This document shows positions 8,045-14,848 of a stretch of 64,000 nt of DNA, in pieces. The notes beneath the pieces were generated by a model, which was not told where the DNA came from, made no database searches, and saw only the letters and a program-made list of their open reading frames with translations. A program made the translations under genes and the position numbers. Source of the DNA: JAGOEF01 sp964511665 (GTDB lineage: Bacteria > Bacteroidota > Bacteroidia > Bacteroidales > ML635J-15); contig CAZEHA010000016.1 in assembly GCA_964511665.1 (NCBI GenBank), positions 1-64,000 on the forward strand, read 5' to 3'. Numbering within the stretch: the stretch's first letter is position 1; each line of letters begins with the position of its first letter.

Positions 8045-9155
8045 ACGCAGCATGATACAACGTGTTGAGCTCGAAATGAATGTTTACGAAGCAGCCATTG
8101 AGCGAACTCGCGAAATCATTAACTCGCACGACCATGTTTTTGTTAGTTTTTCAGGCGGTAAAGACAGCCTCGTTGCTTTGTGCATAGTTGAAGAGGTTTA
8201 TCGCCAAATGGGCATTAGCGATAAAATAAATGTCATTTTCAGGGATGAAGAGATTATACCTGATGATGTTGTGAATTTTGTTCAGGAAAAATATCATTCA
8301 GGTAAGTATAACTTTGGTTATTTCTGCCTGCAATTAAGGTCAGAAAAATATATACTGGGTAACAAATATGAATATATTCAATGGGATAAAAACCGCAATC
8401 ATATACGTCCTATTCCTGAATTTGCCATTACCGACTGGAACAATGTGTATGACCAATATAATTCTGGACCAATAACCACCAACTATGTAAAAGGTCGTAA
8501 ATGTATTATAACCGGTATTCGCGCCGATGAAAGCCTGATGCGTTATCAAGGCATTGTTGCCAAAAAGAATAAACCACATGTGGCTGCCAGCATTGATGCC
8601 GATATTTGGATGGGGAGAATTATCTACGATTTTTCTGAAAAAGATATATTCAAATATTTGTACGATAACAAAGTGCCATACTGTACAATCTATGATATGC
8701 AGATGTTCAATGGTGAGGCAATGAGGGTTAGTACTCCGTTGCATGCTGAATCGGCAAAGAAGTTGTATAAGTTAAAAACAACATACCCAACATTCTACGA
8801 TCAGATACTGGCTATATTCCCCGACATCGAACTACAGGCACGGTACTACAACGACTTAGACCGATACTCGATAATGAACCGCTACGAACACTCGTTTAAA
8901 GGCATTGTTGACTATATAAATGAAAATGTTGATGAATCAATGCGAAACATTGCTCTGAAAAGGGTTGCAGATGCACGTAAAACAAGAATTAACAATATCA
9001 AATCTGGGCATGGTGTATATGGTGGATATCCAGTATTGTATGTTTTTAAAACAATAATTAATGGATCGTACAAACGTAAGCTATTACCTAAAAAAGACAG
9101 TAGTGTAACAGCTGTTGAAAAAGAATATGAATTGTGTTCAAATAAACCAGTATAA
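8037..9155 (+). CDS. PAPS-reductase-family PP-loop protein (IbrA/DndC-like)
   Basis: A 372-residue protein from ATG 8037, which overlaps the ParB-like stop; an earlier TTG at 7986 is in frame but would overlap more and lacks support. The PP-loop SGGKDS is at residues 39-44, and a GIRADES-xx-R segment further on is typical of PAPS-reductase relatives that activate an adenylated substrate. The protein is longer than CysH (about 240) and lacks its C-terminal ECGLH motif, so ordinary sulfate assimilation is unlikely. Relatives paired with ParB-like proteins include IbrA, and DndC in DNA phosphorothioation. Enzymatic role here is open: nucleotide or DNA sulfur chemistry is a reasonable hypothesis. 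No DndD/DndE-like gene is in the window. Confidence 0.85.
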   Translation: MSERSMIQRVELEMNVYEAAIERTREIINSHDHVFVSFSGGKDSLVALCIVEEVYRQMGISDKINVIFRDEEIIPDDVVNFVQEKYHSGKYNFGYFCLQLRSEKYILGNKYEYIQWDKNRNHIRPIPEFAITDWNNVYDQYNSGPITTNYVKGRKCIITGIRADESLMRYQGIVAKKNKPHVAASIDADIWMGRIIYDFSEKDIFKYLYDNKVPYCTIYDMQMFNGEAMRVSTPLHAESAKKLYKLKTTYPTFYDQILAIFPDIELQARYYNDLDRYSIMNRYEHSFKGIVDYINENVDESMRNIALKRVADARKTRINNIKSGHGVYGGYPVLYVFKTIINGSYKRKLLPKKDSSVTAVEKEYELCSNKPV

Positions 9156-9156
9156 A

Positions 9157-9188
9157 TTTTGAAAACCGGAAACTAATTTTTATCTTTA
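9157..9188 (+). promoter_or_regulatory. Bacteroidetes-type promoter before the HNH gene
   Basis: TTTTG (9157-9161), 19 nt, TATCTTTA (9181-9188), close to TTTG-N19-TAnnTTTG. It lies just after the PAPS-reductase stop and 16 nt before ATG 9205, so the HNH and second ParB genes may be expressed independently of the first two, and by the host polymerase instead of the late-promoter class. Confidence 0.5.
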
Positions 9189-9204
9189 TGAACAGTTACA
9201 GACT

Positions 9205-9666
9205 ATGGTAATGAAAGAATACAACGGATTTAGTGGAGCTGAAAGAATGATGGTGCAGGCCATTATGAACGACATGCAAAAGCGTGGTATTATTTCATGG
9301 TCTGACAAATCATGTACAATTTGTGGCAGTAAAGGGGGCGAGATTCAGGCACATCTCGAAGACTACAGTAATGTTTTTGACTTTCACCCTATCTGCATCG
9401 AATGTCACATGAAGCTCCATATGAGGTTTAGGTTTCCGGGCTATTGGATTAAGCATCTGGTTGATGTTAATAACGGATATGTTTCACATCCGTTTAAAAA
9501 TTCTTCAGAGTGGTTCAAATCGAAAAAGGGTAAATTTAGTAATCCCGAATTCGACAATCTTGATCCGAAATTAATTGGCAATGAATGGTATCATAAGTTG
9601 TCACTAAAACAAAAAAACCTAAACAAATTCAGGCATTATGGAGACCATAAAGAAACAACCGATTAG
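9205..9666 (+). CDS. HNH-endonuclease-like zinc protein
   Basis: A 153-residue protein with a zinc-binding HNH-type core: CTIC (about 37-40), then AHLEDY, then HPICIECHMKLH (about 72-83). The two Cys pairs and the final His match the beta-beta-alpha-metal fold; at the position where most HNH enzymes have Asn there is His or Pro, so the motif is closer to H-H-H. ATG 9211 is an alternative start two codons in. Small HNH proteins near terminases can assist DNA packaging (as HK97 gp74); others are free-standing nucleases. Its 3' end overlaps the second ParB-like gene by 29 nt, which ties the two together. Activity is not proven by the sequence. Confidence 0.75.
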   Translation: MVMKEYNGFSGAERMMVQAIMNDMQKRGIISWSDKSCTICGSKGGEIQAHLEDYSNVFDFHPICIECHMKLHMRFRFPGYWIKHLVDVNNGYVSHPFKNSSEWFKSKKGKFSNPEFDNLDPKLIGNEWYHKLSLKQKNLNKFRHYGDHKETTD

Positions 9667-10150
9667 TAATATCGAATGGCGCGATGTTCGAGAGCTAAGC
9701 GCAAATGACTACAACCCCAATGTAGTATTAACACAGGAACTAAAACTGCTCGAATTCTCAATACTGAAAACAGGATGGATTCAACCCTTACTGATATCGG
9801 GAACCGACGTTATTATTGATGGTTTTCACCGTTATTGGCTAAGCCAGAATAGTAAATATCTTATTAAGCAATTCAATTATCATGCTCCTTGTGCAATTCT
9901 AAATATAAGTGAAGCTGAAAGAATGTTGCTTACCGTTAGAATTAATAGGGCTAAAGGAAACCATGTTGCTGCTAAAATGCACGAACTGGTTACTAAACTG
10001 GTTATGGAACTTGCCATTAGCAAAGAAACAGTTGCATTAGAGATTGGAGCCAGCACAATGGAAGTTGATTTGCTACTTCAGGAAAATGTATTCACAAAAT
10101 TGGATATTAAAAACCATAAATATTCTAATGCTTGGATACCTAAAAAATAA
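9638..10150 (+). CDS. Second ParB-like protein (IbrB-type)
   Basis: A 170-residue protein with a more canonical ParB N-terminal domain than the 7379 gene. It has the start ELSANDYNPN, a VIIDGFHRYW loop (D-G-x-H-R, about 64-73) and a second helical box with ERMLLTVRINRAKGNH, a segment found in small phage and IbrB-like ParB proteins. A helix-turn-helix-like region (SKETVALEIGASTMEVDLLL) closes the domain, as in the DNA-binding part of ParB. Start ATG 9638 overlaps the HNH gene. It completes a four-gene accessory block; the pairing of a ParB-like protein with a PAPS-reductase-family enzyme recurs in IbrAB. Not a plasmid-partition ParB: no parA neighbour and too short. Confidence 0.8.
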   Translation: METIKKQPISNIEWRDVRELSANDYNPNVVLTQELKLLEFSILKTGWIQPLLISGTDVIIDGFHRYWLSQNSKYLIKQFNYHAPCAILNISEAERMLLTVRINRAKGNHVAAKMHELVTKLVMELAISKETVALEIGASTMEVDLLLQENVFTKLDIKNHKYSNAWIPKK

Positions 10151-10272
10151 ATATTTCTACAAAAATAATGTCTAAATATTTGTAAATCAATTAGATAATT
10201 TGTATTTTTATGTAAACATAAGTAGAAAATGAGGCGAAGAATTAAAAGAGAATTCAAATATAAAACAAAGAG

Positions 10273-10300
10273 AAACCCGGGTTGCAGCCGGGTTTCTTGT
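10273..10300 (+). terminator. Intrinsic terminator after the ParB/PAPS-reductase block
   Basis: Perfect 8-bp stem AAACCCGG (10273-10280) / CCGGGTTT (10288-10295), 7-nt loop, then CTTGTTTC. The T run is weak. It falls in a gene-poor gap (10151-10340) in which I see no credible coding sequence. Confidence 0.65.
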
Positions 10301-10340
10301 TTCAGGCTAATTCGAAGTTTAACCCAAAACCTAAGTTATT

Positions 10341-10613
10341 ATGAGCAAAAGTACAAAAGAAAAACGAATTATTCTACGGCATGAAGATTTCGTTATTGAA
10401 ACGGTCAGTGCATGGAGCACTCAAGGTATTAAATTTAATAAAGGCAATATCAATATTTTGAAATATGCCTTTATGTCGCAGGTAGCATGGGCATTATACC
10501 GAAAACAATCTCTACCCGAAAGTATCAAAAACCAGTATCTGAGTTATCTGCAGACAAGTCTATGGCCAATGCCTCTAAGAATTGACCCAACCCAGCTCTA
10601 TTTCAAATACTAA
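10341..10613 (+). CDS. Small phage protein of unknown function
   Basis: A 90-residue soluble protein, basic at the start, with mostly helical content and several aromatic residues in the C-terminal half (Trp-Ala-Leu-Tyr, Leu-Trp-Pro). There is no signal peptide, metal motif or membrane helix. ATG 10341 follows the terminator by about 40 nt, so it begins a new unit with the SymE-like gene 4 nt downstream. I do not recognise the family. It could be a partner of that small protein, in view of the tight spacing, but this is inference. Confidence 0.6.
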   Translation: MSKSTKEKRIILRHEDFVIETVSAWSTQGIKFNKGNINILKYAFMSQVAWALYRKQSLPESIKNQYLSYLQTSLWPMPLRIDPTQLYFKY

Positions 10614-10617
10614 GAGT

Positions 10618-10812
10618 ATGAAAAACGAAAGAATAATAAAAGTGTCTTCGATAACAAGAGTTTACGGAACACAATCATATTATAGAAATGGATATAGCAA
10701 GGTTCCTTTTATTCGATTAGCCGGTAGATACATTGAAAAAATAGGCATTAATATCGGCGACTCTGTGAAAGTTGAATTTATCGATAACCAAATAATTATT
10801 TCAAAAATATGA
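10618..10812 (+). CDS. SymE-like small AbrB-fold protein
   Basis: A 64-residue protein from ATG 10618; a longer TTG start at 10582 would overlap the previous gene by 32 nt and is less likely. The C-terminal half (VPFIRLAGRYIEKIGINIGD, then beta strands VKVEF and IIISKI) matches the SymE toxin / swapped-hairpin AbrB-like signature, in which 'P-x-x-R-L-x-G-x-W/Y-L' is followed by 'G-F-x-x-G'. E. coli SymE is an SOS-induced protein controlled by the antisense RNA SymR; no antisense gene can be confirmed here. It overlaps the next gene by 4 nt (ATGA). In a phage it may act as toxin or as DNA- or RNA-binding regulator. Confidence 0.65.
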   Translation: MKNERIIKVSSITRVYGTQSYYRNGYSKVPFIRLAGRYIEKIGINIGDSVKVEFIDNQIIISKI

Positions 10813-11351
10813 GACCGAGAAGCATTGAGCAATTAAATCAAATAGTTGGTAACAACAGGACTGTAATGGCAAACGTGAGGAACGGCATCAAAGCATGGGA
10901 AACAAGAAAAAAATTACTATTAGAAAATGCTATAAACAATGGTGTGAAACCTGACAAGCTATTTTCTGAGTACTGGGACGCAAAATTAGCATTGGATAAC
11001 GATTACTCTAAGGAAGGAATTATTGCTAAGCATGTTTATAAAGTTCGCAGAGGTTGTTTTATACGATGGGGGGATAAGAATCATATTGACCGGATTATGT
11101 CAGCAAATTGGTTTTCATCCCAAGCTCAACCAATGGATTGTATAGCACAAGAGTTAACTGAAATGTACAATATTCCAATAGACGAGAATGATATTGTAGA
11201 GTTCATAATTCAACACCCCGACAGGGATATGTACAAACCCATTGTAAAGTATAATACGACAATTGCAATATTTAAGTATAGAGTAGGTTTTCATCCGAAA
11301 AATTACAAAAATAATTCGCCTGAATTTATATTGCAAGGTCTTCCATTTTAA
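10809..11351 (+). CDS. Phage protein of unknown function
   Basis: A 180-residue protein with a basic N-terminal helical part (first ~50 residues), a central Trp/Arg-rich segment, and a beta-like C-terminus. It overlaps the SymE-like stop by 4 nt, a classic coupling that suggests a shared role or co-regulation. No metal, nucleotide or membrane motif is visible. The stop is directly followed (0 nt) by late-promoter-like element C. Unknown family. Confidence 0.65.
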   Translation: MRPRSIEQLNQIVGNNRTVMANVRNGIKAWETRKKLLLENAINNGVKPDKLFSEYWDAKLALDNDYSKEGIIAKHVYKVRRGCFIRWGDKNHIDRIMSANWFSSQAQPMDCIAQELTEMYNIPIDENDIVEFIIQHPDRDMYKPIVKYNTTIAIFKYRVGFHPKNYKNNSPEFILQGLPF

Positions 11352-11387
11352 TGTCCTTTGTCTTCAATTATGATCTAATTATTATTG
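11352..11387 (+). promoter_or_regulatory. Phage late-promoter-like element C
   Basis: TGTCCTTT (11352-11359), 20 nt, TATTATTG (11380-11387). It begins on the base after a stop codon and ends only 4 nt before ATG 11392, so a transcript starting 5-8 nt after the second box would be nearly leaderless. Confidence 0.6.
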
Positions 11388-11391
11388 TTTC

Positions 11392-11700
11392 ATGGAAATT
11401 AATGATGAAATAATAAAAAAGGTCAAGAATTTTGGTGTCTTGGGAATTAGCTTCGATCAAGTTGCAACATTGCTTATGGTACCAGAACAACAAAAAACAT
11501 TTATCATTGAACAACTTTCTAATCCTGGCAACGAACTATATGAGGCTTATGCTTATGGGAGAGCTGTAGGCGATTATAATAAAGAAGCGAAGATGGAAAA
11601 GCTCGCCGAATCGGGCGACATGGATTCGATTAACACCCAGCGCATTTATCGAAAACAAAAAAAAGTTGACGATTTAAAGCGAAAGTTATTCGGATTATAG
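11392..11700 (+). CDS. Small helix-turn-helix-like protein, possibly terminase-small-subunit related
   Basis: A 102-residue protein. Residues ~10-32 (GVLGISFDQVATLLMVPEQQ) read as a helix-turn-helix, and the second half (YAYGRAVGDYNKEAKMEKLAESGD) resembles the helical part of phage terminase small subunits, in which an A-x-x-G-D motif recurs. The 12167 gene, which touches the large subunit, is however the stronger candidate for the working small subunit, so this could be a paralogue or a regulator. Preceded by late-promoter-like element C. Confidence 0.6.
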   Translation: MEINDEIIKKVKNFGVLGISFDQVATLLMVPEQQKTFIIEQLSNPGNELYEAYAYGRAVGDYNKEAKMEKLAESGDMDSINTQRIYRKQKKVDDLKRKLFGL

Positions 11701-11775
11701 TAATTTAGCACTGTCTGTTCATCATATCGGAGCAAATACGTAAAATTAACGGCTCCGCCCCTTGTTTCGGTTGTA

Positions 11776-12111
11776 ATGGCCGAAACGATTATACACCGGT
11801 ATGATGACAGACAAAGGGTAGCGGAGTTTGCTTTTAATATGGAAATTGAAAATAAGATTTACCCAATGGTGCAACATAACAATGACTGGTATGTTGATTC
11901 ATCAATTATCAATATAGTATCGGTGCAAAAAGCCCATACGTTGATTGACTCGAAAACTTATTTTAGAATAGTTGATGTACTGGTAGCATCTATTCCCGAT
12001 AACTTTGAGAAAATACTTAATGCTTATGTGAACTATATTCTTGCAGTTAGAATATCAGAGAACACCAATGCTTATTCCAGAATGAAAAAAGAATTATTTG
12101 ATGTAGGATAA
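11776..12111 (+). CDS. Small phage protein with KKELFDV tail
   Basis: A 111-residue soluble protein, mixed alpha/beta. The last residues (MKKELFDVG) are nearly identical to the end of the 60-residue protein at 31686-31868 (LKKELFDVS), while the remainder is not obviously related. A shared C-terminal peptide in two genes at opposite ends of one prophage may be a binding tag. A weak variant of the promoter element, TGTCTGTT (11712-11719) then TAAAATTA at 21 nt, lies upstream. Function unknown; the next element (D) starts 4 nt after the stop. Confidence 0.6.
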   Translation: MAETIIHRYDDRQRVAEFAFNMEIENKIYPMVQHNNDWYVDSSIINIVSVQKAHTLIDSKTYFRIVDVLVASIPDNFEKILNAYVNYILAVRISENTNAYSRMKKELFDVG

Positions 12112-12114
12112 AGC

Positions 12115-12165
12115 TGTCCTTTCGCAAAAGCTACACTACATCTAACTTGCTGTAAATTTTACAGC
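12115..12165 (+). promoter_or_regulatory. Phage late-promoter-like element D with palindrome
   Basis: TGTCCTTT (12115-12122), 20 nt, TAACTTGC (12143-12150). Partly overlapping the second box is a 17-nt palindrome, GCTGTAAATTTTACAGC (12149-12165), that ends just before the GTG start at 12167. It may be an operator or a hairpin at the transcript start. Elements D and F share the 14-mer TGTCCTTTCGCAAA. Confidence 0.6.
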
Positions 12166-12166
12166 A

Positions 12167-12793
12167 GTGATAGAATCATTTCGCAAAGTACCCATTGAAG
12201 CACTTAAGGAATTTCGACAGACCGGAATTTCGAAGTACATCCCGAACGACCTGCAACGATACATCCAACAAATTGACAGGGCAATAGAATTGTACCGATT
12301 CGACGGTAATATTTCGCGTGTTGCCGGTAAGTTAATCGCAGAGTTTGCCCAGGATGATTTAAGTATGAGCACGGCCAGAAGTCGTATTTACGATGCAATC
12401 AACTTGTTTCACCTGAACAATACGGTAAAAAATGTTGCTTGGGACAACTACTACGCCGATAAGATGGAAGATCTTGCAAAGCTCTCGATTGCAGCCGACA
12501 ACATTACCGAAGCCCGCAGATGCTACGAAAAGGCACACGCCTTCAGAACATCACACAACGAAAACGACTACGACCCTGATAAACTGAGACCTGTCGAAAA
12601 AATTATTTCTCCCGAAGTAACTCCGCAACGATTGGGTTTGCATGGCGACAACTTGAATAAAATGTGGATTAAAGCACAGCTATTCATTAACGAATTGCCA
12701 ATTGAAGACAAAGAAAAAGCGCGACTTCTCAGAGAAGCCTCACAAAATATTAACCTGCCAATAGACGTAGATCATGAAGACATTCCAAATTGA
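12167..12793 (+). CDS. Probable terminase small subunit
   Basis: A 208-residue, mainly helical protein that starts at GTG 12167 (no ATG in this frame nearby) and overlaps the large-terminase gene by 20 nt. A helix-turn-helix-like part lies at about 44-76 (DGNISRVAGKLIAEFAQDD followed by SMSTARSRIYDAINLF), which suits recognition of packaging DNA; a helical oligomerisation segment follows, and the C-terminus is acidic and Pro/Asn-rich. In tailed phages the small subunit binds the concatemer and delivers it to the large subunit. Assignment rests on the gene order and the HTH-like region. Confidence 0.75.
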   Translation: MIESFRKVPIEALKEFRQTGISKYIPNDLQRYIQQIDRAIELYRFDGNISRVAGKLIAEFAQDDLSMSTARSRIYDAINLFHLNNTVKNVAWDNYYADKMEDLAKLSIAADNITEARRCYEKAHAFRTSHNENDYDPDKLRPVEKIISPEVTPQRLGLHGDNLNKMWIKAQLFINELPIEDKEKARLLREASQNINLPIDVDHEDIPN

Positions 12794-14486
12794 CACCAAC
12801 CGGTTTGAACTGGAATATTATTCTGTTCTCCAGCATCATGCATTACTGGCCGATACGCAAAACCTGTTTGGCGAGATTGGCAGGGGTGCCGGTAAGAGTA
12901 CCCACATAATGACCCCCAGAATTGAGCGTGTAACCTACGATATGAAGCGCAGTATATCGCTGCTATTGTGTGCTACCTATACCTCATTGCTCGACAATAT
13001 TATTCCGGCAATGACTGAATACCTTAATAAAAACTACCGCCGTGGCATTCATTACGAATATGGCAAAAAACCCCCAAGCCATTTCCTGTTGCCTTACCGT
13101 GATGTTCCCGACTGGAAACGCACACTATCATTTGCATGGGGTTCGGTAGTTCGGTTCGGTTCTATCGACCGGCCGGAATCTATTCTGGGCTCCGACTTTG
13201 TGCATGTGTTTACCGATGAACTTTTGCGGATAAAAGAAACCGCATTTGTTGAACGGGTGCTCCCGACACTTCGTGGCAACCGTACCCTGTTTGGTAATTC
13301 GCCCTATTACGGTGGAATCACCGGCACATCATCAACACCCAACTTTGAGAACGACTACGACTGGTGGCTGGCTCAGGAACAAAACACGAATCGTGAGCTG
13401 ATTGATTATATTATGAGTATTGCTTTAAGGGTGCATCACGCTAAGTACTACGAAAAAACATCGGAGTCGGCCAAAGAAATCGAAAAGTATAGGCGGTTCA
13501 TCAAGCGATGGGAAGAAAGGCTGGTAGAATGCAGGCAAGGACAAACTACCTACTTAAAAGGCAGCTCGTTTACCAACCTGGCAGTATTAGGACTTGAATA
13601 CATTACTAACCAGTACAAAGGTTCGGCAGCCAATATCGAGAAATTTAATCTATCGATTCTCGGGATTCGGCCAAAAAAAGTAGGAGAAATGTTTTTCGGC
13701 AGGTTTGGTAAACAACATATTTATACCGACAGCTACGATTATGGCAACATCGACAGTATAGACCGGCATCTGTTCGAAGAAAAAGGCAGTAGTATAATTG
13801 CCGATGGACATAGCAAGACTTCGCTTGACCTGAAATACTGCGACCCCAATAAACCGATTATTGCAGGCTTCGACCCCGGGCACTTTATGAGTATTGTATT
13901 TGCGCAGGAAAATACGAAATATGGCAAGGCTGAATTGAGGGTTTTTAAAAATATGTATGTTACCCATCCGGAACAACATTTTGAACTGGCGCAAAAAATT
14001 GCATTGTTCTTTAAAAACCACAAGCGCAAGAAAATATTTTTGTATTATGACCGTGCAGCCAATCAGCGGAAGAAAGTGTATGAGAACAACCAAAGCGGAA
14101 AAACCGATGCACGTATTCTGCAGAAGCATCTTAAAGATTTAGGATGGGAAGCCGAACTTAAGGACCTTGGGCGCGAAACAATTTATCACAAGTTGCATTA
14201 TATTTTGTTGAATATTCTTTTTGGTGAAAGGCAATCCAATACTCCGCGTATTAAAATATGCCAATACGAGTGTGAGGAACTTGTTTCGAGTATTTACATG
14301 AGCCCTCTTAAGCGATTGGGTGGAGAAATATTCCTCGATAAATCGAGTGAAGATAAACTCGACCTCGAAGATCAGGCCTTGTGGAGTACCCAAATTGCAA
14401 CCTCGTTGATGTATATGCTTTACGGGTTATATCAGAAGTATATGCCAGGCGATACTATTGAATACTCGCATTATTCCGGCTTGTAG
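12774..14486 (+). CDS. terL: Terminase large subunit (packaging ATPase-nuclease)
   Basis: A 570-residue two-domain protein. The ATPase domain has Walker A GEIGRGAGKST (33-43) and Walker B HVFTDEL with Asp148-Glu149. The C-terminal RNase-H-like nuclease domain shows three acidic clusters: GFDPGH with Asp367, LYYDRAA with Asp426, and DLEDQA with Asp530/Asp533, all fitting a metal-dependent headful or cos nuclease. Length is normal for the family. It pumps DNA into the procapsid through the portal encoded next. The start overlaps the small subunit; the stop is followed after 1 nt by element E. Confidence 0.93.
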   Translation: MKTFQIDTNRFELEYYSVLQHHALLADTQNLFGEIGRGAGKSTHIMTPRIERVTYDMKRSISLLLCATYTSLLDNIIPAMTEYLNKNYRRGIHYEYGKKPPSHFLLPYRDVPDWKRTLSFAWGSVVRFGSIDRPESILGSDFVHVFTDELLRIKETAFVERVLPTLRGNRTLFGNSPYYGGITGTSSTPNFENDYDWWLAQEQNTNRELIDYIMSIALRVHHAKYYEKTSESAKEIEKYRRFIKRWEERLVECRQGQTTYLKGSSFTNLAVLGLEYITNQYKGSAANIEKFNLSILGIRPKKVGEMFFGRFGKQHIYTDSYDYGNIDSIDRHLFEEKGSSIIADGHSKTSLDLKYCDPNKPIIAGFDPGHFMSIVFAQENTKYGKAELRVFKNMYVTHPEQHFELAQKIALFFKNHKRKKIFLYYDRAANQRKKVYENNQSGKTDARILQKHLKDLGWEAELKDLGRETIYHKLHYILLNILFGERQSNTPRIKICQYECEELVSSIYMSPLKRLGGEIFLDKSSEDKLDLEDQALWSTQIATSLMYMLYGLYQKYMPGDTIEYSHYSGL

Positions 14487-14487
14487 T

Positions 14488-14523
14488 TGTCCTTTAGAAA
14501 ATCAAAACCACAAGCGACATTCG
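14488..14523 (+). promoter_or_regulatory. Phage late-promoter-like element E
   Basis: TGTCCTTT (14488-14495), 20 nt, GACATTCG (14516-14523), the most divergent second box of the set. It begins 1 nt after the terL stop and ends 4 nt before ATG 14528, again predicting a nearly leaderless message. Confidence 0.5.
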
Positions 14524-14527
14524 TACT

Positions 14528-14848
14528 ATGGAAATAATCAGCGGAATAGAAGCCATACAAACCATGCGAAACATGCGCCATAGCGGTGTGCACTTTGTGA
14601 TGCATCACCTCACATGGTCAGAATCTCGACAAACAAGCAACGGTTTGCGTGTGGTAAACAAGGCGCGACTTCGTCCGGCACTTCCGCAAGAGTTCAGCAA
14701 CGACATTAACCCTGATGAACTCCTACCCTACTACGACATTGAGAACGAATCGGAAGGCATGTGCCACAAAATATTAATCCGCAAAGTGGCATATCCGCCC
14801 GACTATACATTAAAAAAAGTTAATTGGCATGACAACTACAACGATTAG
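14528..14848 (+). CDS. Small phage protein between terminase and portal
   Basis: A 106-residue protein with a central His-rich segment (HFVMHHLTW) and an acidic middle part. It overlaps the portal gene by 20 nt, which suggests it belongs to the head/packaging unit. The length and position recall small proteins that accompany terminase or portal genes. No family recognised; the histidines could bind a metal but are not in a known motif. Confidence 0.65.
   Translation: MEIISGIEAIQTMRNMRHSGVHFVMHHLTWSESRQTSNGLRVVNKARLRPALPQEFSNDINPDELLPYYDIENESEGMCHKILIRKVAYPPDYTLKKVNWHDNYND

Noticed and set aside
10229..10380. Small Arg-rich open frame starting at ATG 10229
   Set aside because: It runs through the terminator hairpin at 10273-10295 and into the next gene in another frame.
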